Assembly (NCBI GenBank): GCA_036160575.1
Contig: JAYYDT010000132.1
Location: 1-51,073 of the forward strand
DNA length: 51,073 nucleotides
Direction of reading: 5' to 3'
Source of the DNA: TMED26 sp002694075
GTDB taxonomy: Bacteria; Pseudomonadota; Alphaproteobacteria; Thalassobaculales; Thalassobaculaceae
Shown here: in pieces, positions 1-8,499 of the stretch
How the letters are laid out: each line of letters opens with the position of its first letter
Numbering within the stretch: the first letter of the stretch is position 1
The notes under the pieces: generated by a model
What the model saw: the letters and a program-made list of their open reading frames with translations, nothing else
The model's database searches: none
What the model was told of the DNA's origin: nothing
Made by a program: the position numbers and the translations under genes

Positions 1-374
1 CCTTCGGGCGCCGGCGAGGGAAACACCAATTCCGGCCGCGCGCGCGGGTCCCCGGCTTCTTTCTTGAAACGGCGCACCGCGGCATCGGGATCCATGCCAA
101 GATAGGCGGCGTAACTGCGCACATAGCCGTTGGCGTAAACCGGTCCGGGCAAAGCCTCGCGGCGGTCATTTTCAATCGCCTCAAGATAGGCGGCGCGCAA
201 TCGCAAACTGGCCGAGACATCGGCGAGCGAAAGCCCACGCGCCAAACGCGCCCGCTGAAGATCAGCGCCTAGTCCTTCGGAGTCAGAGACAGGGGTGCCG
301 TCGGTCTTCGGCGCCGCCGCGACCTCGTCGATAGAGTGGATTTTCGTCGCGAGACCGGCCCTTTTCCGTGCCAT
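1..374 (-). CDS. RodZ-like helix-turn-helix protein (N-terminal part, cut by window edge)
   Basis: Only the first ~124 residues are in the window; the reading frame is open to base 1. After a ~35-residue polar N-terminus comes a HTH_25/Xre-like domain (GADLQRARLARGLSLADVS..., then YLEAIENDR and NGYVRSYAAYLGMDPD). The GYVRSYA-YLG part is typical of RodZ/YfgA-type proteins. RodZ links MreB to the cell wall synthesis machinery, and its HTH domain contacts MreB rather than DNA. The transmembrane helix and periplasmic domain that would prove RodZ lie outside the window. The start is the ATG at 374; upstream is an AT-rich promoter region. A DNA-binding regulator with the same HTH class cannot be excluded. 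Confidence 0.75.
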   Translation of the reverse strand, partial: MARKRAGLATKIHSIDEVAAAPKTDGTPVSDSEGLGADLQRARLARGLSLADVSASLRLRAAYLEAIENDRREALPGPVYANGYVRSYAAYLGMDPDAAVRRFKKEAGDPRARPELVFPSPAPE

Positions 375-430
375 TCGCTAGCCCCTTACCTCTGGCCCAC
401 CGGGACGGGGCCGCACCAACTACCATAACC

Positions 431-459
431 GTTGTACCATTTTCTTTGATATAGCTCAA
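431..459 (-). promoter_or_regulatory. Putative sigma-70 promoter of the rodZ-like gene
   Basis: Read on the minus strand there is TTGAGC (459-454), a 17-base spacer, then TACAAC (436-431). Each hexamer matches the consensus at four or more positions. The predicted transcription start near 424 leaves about a 50-base leader before the ATG at 374. It lies in the most AT-rich stretch of the first kilobase, between lysC and the rodZ-like gene. The assignment rests on pattern and position only. Confidence 0.45.
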
Positions 460-460
460 A
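445..460. promoter_or_regulatory. FNR/FixK-like palindrome overlapping the rodZ promoter
   Basis: TTTGA-N6-TCAAA is a perfect dyad with 5-base arms. It fits the TTGA-N6-TCAA pattern of FNR/FixK/Dnr-type regulators, although the full TTGAT-N4-ATCAA consensus is broken at one position. It overlaps the -35 hexamer of the promoter at 431-459, so a bound protein would be more likely to repress than activate. No regulator gene of this family is in the window. Confidence 0.3.
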
Positions 461-528
461 TCGGTATGCGCTATTCTCACCAGAAAACTTAATGAATGCT
501 CTATAACCAACTTAATTAATTGGCTTTT

Positions 529-1782
529 TTATGTCTCGGAGGACCCCTTGTTTTCGCCATCATCCTCCGTATCCAAGCCAAAAGCGGTATGCAGGGCGCG
601 CACCGCCAGCTCGGTGTATTCGCTGTCAATCAAGACGCTGATTTTGATTTCCGAGGTCGAGATCACCTGAATATTGATGCCGCGATCGGCCAAGGCGCGG
701 AACATGGTTTTGGCCACGCCATGTTGACTGCGCATGCCGAGGCCAACCACCGAGACCTTGGCGACATTGGCATCCGAGCGCAGCTCGCGGAAAGCCAACT
801 CGTCGCGTACGCCGGTCAACACGTCGACGGCGCGCTCCAACTCGCTGCGCCCAACGGTGAAGGTCATATCGGTGGTGGTGCCGTCCTCGGAAACATTCTG
901 CACGATCATGTCGACATTGATCGCGGCATCGGCCAAGGACCCGACGATCAGGGCCGCGATACCTGGGCGATCCGGCACGCTTACCAAGGTGATTTTTGCT
1001 TCATCGGGGCTATAGGCGACCCCGCTTACAACGTGCTGTTCCACGATTTCATCCTCATCGACAACCAGCGTCCCGGGGCGATCTTCGAAACTTGACAAAA
1101 CTTGAAGGCGGACCCGGTGGCGCATGGCCAAGGCCACCGACCGGGTTTGTAAAACTTTCGCGCCCTGCGACGCCATTTCCAGCATTTCCTCGAACGACAC
1201 CCGCGCCAGTTTGCGCGCCCGCGGGACAATCCGCGGGTCGGTGGTGTACACCCCATCGACATCGGTGAAAATATCACACCGATCGGCGCGCAAGGCGGCG
1301 GCCAGCGCGACCGCCGAGGTATCCGAGCCGCCGCGCCCCAGCGTGGTCACTCGGTGATCCGGGCCGACGCCCTGAAACCCCGGCACGACGGCGACCTGGC
1401 CATCCGCGAAGCGCGCTTCGATGGCGGCGGTCTCAATCCCTTCGATGCGCGCCCGTGAATGCATTTCATCGGTCCGAAACGGCAGTTGCCAAGCCAGCCA
1501 GGAGCGGGCGTTGACCCCCAGATCCTGAAGCGCGATGGCCAAGAGGCCGGCGGTCACTTGTTCGCCGGAGGCGACCACGGTGTCATATTCGCGCGCGTCG
1601 AACAGCGGGCTGATTTCGCGCGCCCAGGCGGCTAATTGGTTAGTCTGTCCGGCCATCGCCGAGACCACCACGGCGACCTCGTCGCCGGCGTCGACAGCGC
1701 GCTTCACAACCCCCGCCACATGGCGGATGCGGGCGATATCGGCCACCGAGGTGCCGCCGAATTTCTGAACGATGCGCGCCAT
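529..1782 (-). CDS. lysC: Aspartate kinase
   Basis: Aspartokinase (417 aa) phosphorylates L-aspartate, the first step toward lysine, threonine, methionine and diaminopimelate. The N-terminal KFGGTS motif (residues 7-12) is the family ATP/substrate signature. The kinase domain runs to about residue 250 and contains TTLGRGGSDTSAVALA and FTDVDGVYTTDPR. Two tandem ACT domains follow (for example SVPDRPGIAALIVGSL and GINIQVISTSEIKIS), so feedback inhibition by lysine and/or threonine is expected. I chose the internal ATG at 1782 (MARIVQKFGG) over an upstream ATG at 1821, because aspartokinases begin just before this motif. It is divergent from ubiG with a 180-base gap. No strong ribosome site is visible. 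Confidence 0.95.
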   Translation of the reverse strand: MARIVQKFGGTSVADIARIRHVAGVVKRAVDAGDEVAVVVSAMAGQTNQLAAWAREISPLFDAREYDTVVASGEQVTAGLLAIALQDLGVNARSWLAWQLPFRTDEMHSRARIEGIETAAIEARFADGQVAVVPGFQGVGPDHRVTTLGRGGSDTSAVALAAALRADRCDIFTDVDGVYTTDPRIVPRARKLARVSFEEMLEMASQGAKVLQTRSVALAMRHRVRLQVLSSFEDRPGTLVVDEDEIVEQHVVSGVAYSPDEAKITLVSVPDRPGIAALIVGSLADAAINVDMIVQNVSEDGTTTDMTFTVGRSELERAVDVLTGVRDELAFRELRSDANVAKVSVVGLGMRSQHGVAKTMFRALADRGINIQVISTSEIKISVLIDSEYTELAVRALHTAFGLDTEDDGENKGSSET

Positions 1783-1962
1783 ATGCGAAGCCTGTGGTGT
1801 GACCCGGGTGGCGGCGGCCACGGCCGCCGACGGGCTTTCTTATCGACTGCCGCCGGGGACCGCAAGGGTGGGCGATCGCCGGTGGCTTGTTATTTGCCAG
1901 GGCCAGCCAATATGAGCGATGATCGCGCCGCTTGTTTGGCGCTTCCCAGGAGTTCGTCGCAG

Positions 1963-2715
1963 ATGCCGTCCATGACCGTCGACCCGGCCGAAGTCGCGCA
2001 ATTCGACGCGTTGTCCACCGAATGGTGGGACCCCAAGGGCCCGTTCGCGCCCCTGCACCGGTTCACACCTGTACGGATGGACTATTTTCGCAGCCGGTTG
2101 ACGCGCCACTTCGGCTTGCCGCGCGATGGCGCGCGGCCGCTCGCCGGGCTGCGCGTCCTGGACATCGGCTGCGGCGGCGGCTTGATCGCCGAGCCTTTGC
2201 ATCGCTTGGGCGCGGCGGTTACCGCCATCGACGCCGCCGCCGGCGCGGTCGACGCCGCCCGCGCCCATGCCGCCCTCCATGACCTGACCATCGACTACCG
2301 CTGCTTGACCGCCGAGGCCCTGGCCGCCGAGGGCGCGCGCTTTGACGTGGTGGTCGCCTCCGAAGTGCTGGAGCATGTCGCCAGCCTGCACGCCTTTTGC
2401 GCCGCCGTCGCCAGCTTGTTGAAGCCGGAGGGGGCGTTTTTGGCGACCACCATCAACCGCACCACGCGCGCCTTGCTTGGCGCCAAATTGGCGGCCGAGT
2501 ATGTTTTGCGCTGGGCACCGGTCGGCACCCACGATTGGCGCAAGTTCGTGCGGCCCGACGAATTGCGAAGCGCCCTCGGCGGCCATGGTCTGGTGATCCG
2601 CGATCTCGCCGGGCTGCGCTTTCGGCCGCTGACCAATAGCTTTGAAATCAGCGGCGATATGAGCATTAATTACGGCTGCCTGGCCAGCAATCGGGAGAGG
2701 GAAACCGACCTATGA
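1963..2715 (+). CDS. ubiG: Ubiquinone biosynthesis O-methyltransferase UbiG
   Basis: SAM-dependent O-methyltransferase (250 aa) that carries out both O-methylations in ubiquinone synthesis. The N-terminal TVDPAEVAQFDALSTEWWDP block is diagnostic for UbiG. The SAM motif VLDIGCGGGLIAEPL and post-motifs FDVVVASEVLEHV follow. The C-terminal part carries THDWRKFVRPDEL and INYGCLASN. The ATG at 1963 is preferred because AGGAG lies 10 bases before it; the ATG at 1912 (17 residues longer) is possible. The stop overlaps the next gene's start as ATGA, so the two are probably co-translated. Confidence 0.95.
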   Translation: MPSMTVDPAEVAQFDALSTEWWDPKGPFAPLHRFTPVRMDYFRSRLTRHFGLPRDGARPLAGLRVLDIGCGGGLIAEPLHRLGAAVTAIDAAAGAVDAARAHAALHDLTIDYRCLTAEALAAEGARFDVVVASEVLEHVASLHAFCAAVASLLKPEGAFLATTINRTTRALLGAKLAAEYVLRWAPVGTHDWRKFVRPDELRSALGGHGLVIRDLAGLRFRPLTNSFEISGDMSINYGCLASNRERETDL

Positions 2716-2957
2716 GCAGCTCAGCTAACAGCGGCAAAGGCGCGCGCCCCAGCGTGGTCGCCAGCTTCGCCCCGCGCGCCAAGAAAGGTGCCCCGGCGAC
2801 GGTACCCGCCAATCTCGACCCGCGCTTCGCGGCGCCGGCCGAACCGCCACGTCAATTCGACGCCAATGGCGAGGCCGTTGAAATCGGCGGCAGCGACGGC
2901 CCCGAGCCAACCCGTTTCGGCGATTGGGAACGCAACGGCCGCTGCACCGATTTTTAA
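2712..2957 (+). CDS. DUF1674 / succinate dehydrogenase assembly factor 4-like protein
   Basis: Small protein (81 aa) ending in GPEPTRFGDWERNGRCTDF, the conserved C-terminal signature of the DUF1674/SdhAF4 family. In mitochondria and alphaproteobacteria this family binds flavinylated SDHA and assists complex II assembly. The N-terminal half is low-complexity and rich in Ala, Pro and Lys, as is common for the family. Its start overlaps the ubiG stop by 4 bases (ATGA), so it is translationally coupled to a ubiquinone biosynthesis gene; ubiquinone is the electron acceptor of complex II. The sdh genes are not in this window. Confidence 0.88.
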   Translation: MSSSANSGKGARPSVVASFAPRAKKGAPATVPANLDPRFAAPAEPPRQFDANGEAVEIGGSDGPEPTRFGDWERNGRCTDF

Positions 2958-2966
2958 ACCCGGCGT

Positions 2967-3956
2967 CTAGTCGCGAACTTTCAGCACCACTTTGCCGGTG
3001 GATTTACGGCCGGTCAGGATATGCAGCGCCGCCGCCGCTTGATCGAGCGGCAAAACATGGCTGACGTGCGGACGCAGCTGACCGGCGCCGTACATCGCGA
3101 ACAATTCGTCCAATTGCTGCTGGAAGCGGTCGGGAAATTGGCGGCGATAGGCGCCCCACACGAAGCCGACGATATCGATGTTTTTAACCAGCACAATGTT
3201 GGCCGGCGCCTGCGGCACCCGCCCGCCGGCGAAACCGATAACGACGATCCGGCCCTCGAAATTGATCGACCTGAGGGAAACATCGAACACATCGCCGCCG
3301 ACCGGATCGAAAATGACGTCGGCGCCACGTTGCCCGCGCGCCTCGGCGATGTCTTTGACCCGCGCGCGAATATCCTCGGCCGTGTAGTCGATCAGATGAT
3401 CGGCGCCATGGTCCGCGGCGATCGCCAGTTTTTCCAGGCCGCCGGCGGTCGCGATAACCTCGGCGCCGAGCGCTTTGCCAACCTCGACGGTGGCCAGACC
3501 GACCCCACCGGCGGCGGCGTGGACCATCAACAACTCGCCGCTTCGCAAACGCCCGCGCCAGACCAAGGCGCCATGGGCGGTGCAATAGGTAACGGCGAAG
3601 CCGGCCGCCGTTTCAAACGGCATGGCGTCGGGAATACGCGCCGCGGCGCTGGCCTCGGCGACCGCGATTTCGGCGTAACCGCCATGGCCGGGCATCGCCA
3701 ACACCCGGTCGCCAACCGCGAAATGGTCGACCCCGGGACCCAGCGCACGGACCACGCCGGCCACTTCCATGCCGGGCGCGAAGGGCAGCGCGGGTTTTTC
3801 CTGATAACTGCCTTCGACCATCAAAGCGTCACCGAAATTCAGGCCGGCGGCGTGCACATCGACGGCGATTTGACCGGGGCCGGGCACCGGATCCGGCACT
3901 TCGCCCGGAACCAGACCGTCAATCGAACCGGTTTCGTGGCACAACATGGCGCGCAT
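2967..3956 (-). CDS. NADPH:quinone oxidoreductase family protein (zinc-independent MDR)
   Basis: Medium-chain dehydrogenase/reductase of 329 aa. The N-terminal GroES-like fold (residues ~25-110) has PVPGPGQIAVDVHAAGLNFG and the Rossmann part has MVHAAAGGVGLATVEVGKAL. The zinc-binding cysteines of alcohol dehydrogenases are absent, which places it with the quinone/enone reductases (QOR, enoyl-thioester-like). Such enzymes use NADPH to reduce quinones or alpha,beta-unsaturated carbonyls. The substrate cannot be told from sequence. The start MRAMLCHETG has a short GGGAG 7 bases upstream. It converges on sdhAF4 with only 9 bases between the stops. Confidence 0.85.
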   Translation of the reverse strand: MRAMLCHETGSIDGLVPGEVPDPVPGPGQIAVDVHAAGLNFGDALMVEGSYQEKPALPFAPGMEVAGVVRALGPGVDHFAVGDRVLAMPGHGGYAEIAVAEASAAARIPDAMPFETAAGFAVTYCTAHGALVWRGRLRSGELLMVHAAAGGVGLATVEVGKALGAEVIATAGGLEKLAIAADHGADHLIDYTAEDIRARVKDIAEARGQRGADVIFDPVGGDVFDVSLRSINFEGRIVVIGFAGGRVPQAPANIVLVKNIDIVGFVWGAYRRQFPDRFQQQLDELFAMYGAGQLRPHVSHVLPLDQAAAALHILTGRKSTGKVVLKVRD

Positions 3957-4004
3957 GGCAGTTCTCCCGTTTTCCCCGCGGCGCTGGGGCCGCCCGCTTA
4001 TATG

Positions 4005-5060
4005 TCAAAAGGCCAGGTCGCCTCGTGGCCGGATCTGGCCGATAAAACGGCCGGCCCAATTGGTCAACTGTGGATTTAAATAAGCCGCCAAACGATCCGC
4101 GGCGGCGGCGTCCAAAACACCGAGATGTTGAAGAATCGCGCCCATCGCCACCGAGGCGGCGCGGCCGGCGCCGTCGTCGGCCTTGACGCACACACCCAGG
4201 CCGAGTTCGGGCAGGGCGGCGGTGTAAACCCCCTCTGCGCCGCCTTTAATCAGGGCCCGCGGGCCGGTTTCGGCGAGCACCGTGCTGTTGAACGTGTCGG
4301 TGCCCGCCAGCATCAACGGATGGGCCGCGCAGGCCGCCACGATGCGTTTGGCGGCGGCTTGCAGGGGCGCGCTCAAATCCGCCGGATCGGCCAAATTGGC
4401 CATCGCGCGAGCGACCGCCGCCAGGGGCATGCCGAAAACCGGAATGCCGCAGCCGTCGATGCCGCGCGCGGTGTAGCTGAGGTCGACGCCGCCAAGGGCG
4501 CCGATCAACGCGATCAAGCGGGTCTGCACCGGGTGGTCGGCGGCGCTGTAACCGGCGACCGGCTCGTTTAAATGGCACGCCGTGGTCAGCATGCCGGCAT
4601 GTTTGCCGGAGCAATTGTTATGCGCCGGCGTCGGCGCTTCGCCGGCCTTGATCAGCGCGCGCGCGCTGGCCGCGTGGCCCGGCATTTGCGGCCCGCATTC
4701 CAACGCCTCGAGGGTCAGGCCGAGGCGCTCCAGCCACGCCGCCACCCGCGTCACATGCATCGGCTCGCCGCGGTGCGAGGCGCAACTAAGCGCGATTTCA
4801 TCGGCGCTCAGGTCGAAGGCGTCGGCGGCGCCGCTTTCGATCACCGTCAACGCCTGCAGCGGTTTGATCGCCGAGCGCGGGAAAATCGGCCGGGTCCCGT
4901 CACCCCAGGTCAGCCGCGCGCCGCCATGGCGATCAACCACCGCGGCGGCGACCCGATGCACGCTCTCGACCATGCCGCCGCGCGTCACCTCGACGGCGAT
5001 CGGCGTCGCCGGGTCATCGGCCATCACCACGCGCTGGGTGGCGCTCTCCTGTTCAGCCAT
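4005..5060 (-). CDS. Rhizobial-type L-asparaginase (AnsA-like, PF06089 family)
   Basis: Asparaginase II family protein (351 aa) resembling the thermolabile rhizobial class, which is unrelated to E. coli AnsA/AnsB. Visible family motifs are PRSAIKPLQAL (catalytic Ser and Lys, serine-hydrolase-like fold), SCASHRGEPMHV, ECGPQMPGHA, NNCSGKHAGML, GIDGCGIPVFGMPL and CVKADDGAGRA. It hydrolyses L-asparagine to aspartate and ammonia in the cytoplasm. The ATG at 5060 has GAGG 8 bases upstream; a longer frame runs to 5129 but overlaps the divergent gene. It has no operon partner: convergent/divergent neighbours flank it. Confidence 0.88.
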   Translation of the reverse strand: MAEQESATQRVVMADDPATPIAVEVTRGGMVESVHRVAAAVVDRHGGARLTWGDGTRPIFPRSAIKPLQALTVIESGAADAFDLSADEIALSCASHRGEPMHVTRVAAWLERLGLTLEALECGPQMPGHAASARALIKAGEAPTPAHNNCSGKHAGMLTTACHLNEPVAGYSAADHPVQTRLIALIGALGGVDLSYTARGIDGCGIPVFGMPLAAVARAMANLADPADLSAPLQAAAKRIVAACAAHPLMLAGTDTFNSTVLAETGPRALIKGGAEGVYTAALPELGLGVCVKADDGAGRAASVAMGAILQHLGVLDAAAADRLAAYLNPQLTNWAGRFIGQIRPRGDLAF

Positions 5061-5127
5061 CACCATGCCCTCGCAAATTACCGCGATAACTTGCCTTCTC
5101 CCCCGGGCTTGTGCAAGGTCGTGAACC

Positions 5128-5685
5128 ATGAGGGGCTATTTCGGAATCGGCGTCGAAGGCGTCAGCAAAGCGATGAACGTGGGCGCGCTGATGCGTAGCG
5201 CCCATGCCTTTGGCGCCAATTTCGTGTTCACCGTCGCCGAGACCTATCGCACCGCCGACCTGAACCGCGCCGACACTTCGGAGGCGGCCGCCAACATGCC
5301 CTATTACCGGTTCGCCGACGTGACCGATTTCCGCTTGCCCGAGGGCTGCCAACTGGTCGGCGTCGAATTGACCGACGAGGCCATCGAGTTGCCTAGTTTT
5401 CATCACCCCCGGGCGGCCGCCTATGTGCTCGGATCGGAGCGGGTCGGGCTGACCCCGGACATGATCGACCTGTGCGATCACGTGGTTAAAATCCCCACCC
5501 GATTTTCGCTCAACCTGGCGCTATGCGGCGCCTTGGTGATGTACGACCGGACCCTTTCCATGGGCCGTTTCGCGCCCCGCGCCCACCGCCCCGGCGGGCC
5601 CACCGAGCCGGTGCCGACCCCCTCTTTCGGTGAGCCCTTGTGGGTCCGCAAGAAACGCAAGCGGATGTTCGGTTCGCCGTCTTAG
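5128..5685 (+). CDS. SPOUT-family RNA 2'-O-methyltransferase (TrmH/SpoU type)
   Basis: 185-aa SPOUT methyltransferase. All three SpoU motifs are visible: NVGALMRSAHAFGA (~16-29), YVLGSERVGLTPDM (~95-108) and IPTRFSLNLALCGALVMYDR (~120-140). The protein lacks the N-terminal L30-like RNA-binding domain of RlmB/TrmH, so it is a minimal form like TrmL and relatives. The C-terminal tail ends in a basic KKRKRMFG, which may contact RNA. The target nucleotide is unknown. The ATG at 5128 begins exactly with MRGYFGIGVEG, normal for this subfamily. It diverges from the asparaginase gene, 67 bases apart. Confidence 0.9.
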   Translation: MRGYFGIGVEGVSKAMNVGALMRSAHAFGANFVFTVAETYRTADLNRADTSEAAANMPYYRFADVTDFRLPEGCQLVGVELTDEAIELPSFHHPRAAAYVLGSERVGLTPDMIDLCDHVVKIPTRFSLNLALCGALVMYDRTLSMGRFAPRAHRPGGPTEPVPTPSFGEPLWVRKKRKRMFGSPS

Positions 5686-5823
5686 AGCGGTCGCCCCAGG
5701 CCCCGTTTCGGTCGCCGGCAACCGTTTTCGTTGCAATGCGCGAAGGGTCGTGGCATCCATCGCCGAGAATCGAACAGCACGCGCACGACGCCCCTCCACG
5801 GGCCGGCGAAGAGATGAGCAAAC

Positions 5824-6339
5824 ATGCGGCGTTTCATTTTTCTTTTGGTTGTTTTGGCGGGCTGGACGATCAGCGGCGGCCCGCCGGCCGTGGCCGAGGC
5901 GGTGAAACATATGGGCACCAGCGGCAAATGGCTGGCCTATCAATTCAATGAAAAGGGCGGCCGGGTCTGTTACCTGGCCAGCGCGCCGGTGCGCTCGGAA
6001 GGCAAATACACCCGGCGCGGCGACATCTATGTCCTGGTGACCCATAGCCGGGCGGCCAAATCCCGCGGCGTGGTCAGCGTCGTCGCCGGCTACACCTTCG
6101 CCACCGACAGCGAGGTCGAGGTGCGCATCAGCGGTCGCAAGTTCAAAATGTTCACCCAGGACGACCGCGCCTGGACCGAAAATGGCAAGGCCGACGCCAA
6201 ATTGGTGCAGGCCATGAAGCGCGGCATGAAAATGGAAGTCCGCGGCCGCTCCAGCCGGGGCACCAAAACCCGTGACATTTACTCGCTGAAGGGCTTCACC
6301 GCCGGGATGCGCATGATCGACAAAGCCTGCGCCGGCTAA
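5824..6339 (+). CDS. Invasion-associated locus B (IalB)-family secreted protein
   Basis: 171-aa exported protein. Residues 1-25 are a clear signal peptide (MRRF, hydrophobic core, cleavage near AVAEA). The rest matches the IalB fold: GKWLAYQFNEKGGRVCYLAS near the mature N-terminus, and a terminal IDKACAG. Two cysteines (49 and 169) probably form a disulfide in the periplasm. IalB proteins were named in Bartonella, but the family is widespread in free-living alphaproteobacteria and its role there is unknown. It ends 3 bases before rlmN starts and is probably co-transcribed with it. Confidence 0.8.
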   Translation: MRRFIFLLVVLAGWTISGGPPAVAEAVKHMGTSGKWLAYQFNEKGGRVCYLASAPVRSEGKYTRRGDIYVLVTHSRAAKSRGVVSVVAGYTFATDSEVEVRISGRKFKMFTQDDRAWTENGKADAKLVQAMKRGMKMEVRGRSSRGTKTRDIYSLKGFTAGMRMIDKACAG

Positions 6340-6342
6340 GCC

Positions 6343-7527
6343 ATGACCAGCATCTCCGCCCCCGTTCCACCGACCCCCGTTTTACCGGCCTCCGTCGCGC
6401 CCGACGCTGGGACGGCGGCTGATTTGGCGCCGCGCAAGGTCGACCTGATCGGTCTCAGCCGGGCCGAATTGGTGACCGAAATGGCGCGCATGCAATTGCC
6501 GCGTTTTCGCGCCGATCAGCTCTGGCATTGGATCTATCACAAGGGCGTCACCGATTTTTCCGCCATGACCACGCTGGCCAAGCCGTTGCGCGCCAATCTG
6601 AGCGGCTATTACACCATCGGCCGATTGGCCGTTTCAAGCCGCCAGGAAAGTCAAGACGGCACCATCAAATGGCTGTTTCGCCTGGCCGACGGCCATGAGA
6701 TCGAGACCGTTTTCATCCCCGAGGACGATCGCGGCACCCTGTGTATTTCCTCGCAAGTCGGCTGCACCTTGAACTGCCGGTTTTGCCATACCGGCACCCA
6801 ACGCCTGGTGCGCAATCTGACCGCCGGCGAGATCGTCGGTCAATTGATGGCGGTGTTCGACGATTTGGCTGATTGGCCAAGCGGCCGAGACAACCGCTAT
6901 GTCACTTCGATTGTGATGATGGGCATGGGCGAGCCGCTGTATAACTACGATAATGTGCGCACCGCCCTGAAAATTATCATGGACGAGGCCGGTATCGCCC
7001 TGTCGCGCCGCCGGATCACCTTGTCGACCACCGGCATCATCCCGCAGATGCAAGCCTGCGGCGAGGAACTGGCGGTCAATCTGGCGGTCTCTTTGCATGC
7101 CGTGACCGACGCGCTTCGCGACGAATTGGTGCCGATCAACCGCAAATACCCGATCGCCGAGGTGCTCGCCGCCTGCCGCGCCTATCCGCGCGCCACCAAC
7201 GCGCGTCGGATCACCTTCGAATATGTCATGCTGAAGGACGTCAACGATAGCCAAGCCGACGCCGAGGCTTTGGTCAAATTGATCGCCGGCATCCCGGCCA
7301 AGGTCAATTTGATCCCGTTCAACCCCTGGCCCGGCTCGCTTTACGAAACCTCCGACGCGGCCACGATCGAGGCTTTCGCCCGGGTGGTCATGCGCGCCGG
7401 ATACGCCTCGCCGGTGCGCAAGCCGCGCGGCCGCGACATCCTGGCCGCCTGTGGCCAATTGAAGTCGGCCAGCGAACGCCAACGCCGCGGCGCGGCAAAC
7501 CGTCGCCCCGCCGACGCCGCCGAATAG
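6343..7527 (+). CDS. rlmN: Dual-specificity 23S rRNA/tRNA (adenine-C2) methyltransferase RlmN
   Basis: Radical SAM methyltransferase (394 aa) that modifies A2503 of 23S rRNA and A37 of some tRNAs. The CTLNCRFCHTGTQ segment holds the three [4Fe-4S] cysteines in the CxxxCxxC pattern. GMGEPLYNYDNV, STTGIIPQM and the C-terminal GRDILAACGQL (with the methyl-carrying cysteine) are diagnostic. The N-terminal extension of ~35 residues is Pro/Ala-rich and poorly conserved; the true start could be later than the ATG at 6343. Its position 3 bases after the IalB-like gene suggests one transcript. Confidence 0.96.
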   Translation: MTSISAPVPPTPVLPASVAPDAGTAADLAPRKVDLIGLSRAELVTEMARMQLPRFRADQLWHWIYHKGVTDFSAMTTLAKPLRANLSGYYTIGRLAVSSRQESQDGTIKWLFRLADGHEIETVFIPEDDRGTLCISSQVGCTLNCRFCHTGTQRLVRNLTAGEIVGQLMAVFDDLADWPSGRDNRYVTSIVMMGMGEPLYNYDNVRTALKIIMDEAGIALSRRRITLSTTGIIPQMQACGEELAVNLAVSLHAVTDALRDELVPINRKYPIAEVLAACRAYPRATNARRITFEYVMLKDVNDSQADAEALVKLIAGIPAKVNLIPFNPWPGSLYETSDAATIEAFARVVMRAGYASPVRKPRGRDILAACGQLKSASERQRRGAANRRPADAAE

Positions 7528-7618
7528 GTTGCCGTAACCGCGGCGGCGCTTGAAAAGGCGTGGGCAAGCGATTATTTTCCGGGTGTTGCGATATTCCGCT
7601 AACGAGAGGACTTCAACG

Positions 7619-8350
7619 ATGGATCTTGAACGCAGCTATATGACCGGCGCGACCGCGCGGGGGGCCGAGTTCGATCAAGGCCTGCGCAGTTACATGCTGG
7701 GTGTCTACAATTACATGGCGACGGCTCTCGCGGTGACCGGTTTCGTGGCCCTCGCGACCGCCATGATGTCGGTCTCCGACGGCCAATTGACGTCCTTTGG
7801 TCAGGTGCTTTTCCTGTCGCCCTTGAAATGGGTGATCATGTTCGCGCCGCTTGGCATGGTCTTCCTCTTCGCCAGCCGGGTGGACCGGATGGCCGCGTCG
7901 ACGCTGCAGACCCTGTTCTGGGTCTATTCGGTGTTGATGGGCGTGTCCCTGGCGTCGATCTTCCTGGTCTACACCGGTGAAAGCATCGCCCGGGTGTTTT
8001 TCGTCACCGCCGCCGCCTTCGCCGGGTTGAGCCTGTTTGGCTACACCACCAAACGCGATTTAAGCGGTATGGCGACCTTCCTGTTCATGGGCTTGATTGG
8101 CGTCGTCATCGCCAGCTTGGTCAACTTGTTCCTGGGCTCGACCATGATCCAATTCATGATCTCGGTGGCCGGGGTGGTGGTGTTCGCCGGCCTGACGGCC
8201 TACGACACCCAACGGATCAAGCTGATGTATGTCGCCGGCGAGGATGGCGAGGTGACCACCAAAAAGTCGATCATGGGCGCGCTGTCCTTGTATCTCGACT
8301 TCATCAACTTGTTCTTGATGCTGCTGAGCCTGTTCGGTAACCGCGAATAG
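7619..8350 (+). CDS. Bax inhibitor-1 / YccA-family integral membrane protein
   Basis: 243-aa inner-membrane protein with about seven hydrophobic segments, the first around MATALAVTGFVALATAMM. It ends in the typical BI-1 region LSLYLDFINLFLMLLSLFGN. The family includes E. coli YccA, a modulator of FtsH proteolysis, and YbhL/TMBIM proteins proposed as pH-sensitive calcium leak channels. The ATG at 7619 has GAGAGGA about 10 bases upstream, so it is preferred over an in-frame ATG at 7550. It is followed by a strong terminator and so forms its own 3' boundary. Confidence 0.92.
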   Translation: MDLERSYMTGATARGAEFDQGLRSYMLGVYNYMATALAVTGFVALATAMMSVSDGQLTSFGQVLFLSPLKWVIMFAPLGMVFLFASRVDRMAASTLQTLFWVYSVLMGVSLASIFLVYTGESIARVFFVTAAAFAGLSLFGYTTKRDLSGMATFLFMGLIGVVIASLVNLFLGSTMIQFMISVAGVVVFAGLTAYDTQRIKLMYVAGEDGEVTTKKSIMGALSLYLDFINLFLMLLSLFGNRE

Positions 8351-8371
8351 CGGCACCGCCAGCGTAAACAC

Positions 8372-8406
8372 GGACCCGCCGACCCGCCGTCGGCGGGTCC
8401 TTTTTT
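8372..8406 (+). terminator. Rho-independent terminator after the BI-1 gene
   Basis: GGACCCGCCGA (8372-8382), a 7-base loop, and TCGGCGGGTCC (8390-8400) form a perfect 11-bp GC-rich stem, followed directly by six T (8401-8406). It starts 22 bases after the BI-1 stop codon. This is the only canonical intrinsic terminator I found in the window. Confidence 0.93.
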
Positions 8407-8499
8407 ATGGGCCGCCGCCAGGCCGCCGGCCGGCCCGCGATGGCCTTTGCCGGGTGCTGTGGTAGGATGACGCAAAAAACGACAGGGTGACGCGCGATC

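Noticed and set aside
508..528. Apparent terminator with AT-rich dyad and T-run between lysC and rodZ
   Set aside because: The T-run is on the plus strand while both flanking genes are on the minus strand, and the stem is only four pairs.
5760..5785. tRNA-like T-loop (TTCGATTC on the minus strand)
   Set aside because: No 5-bp stem flanks the loop and no acceptor or anticodon arm can be folded nearby.
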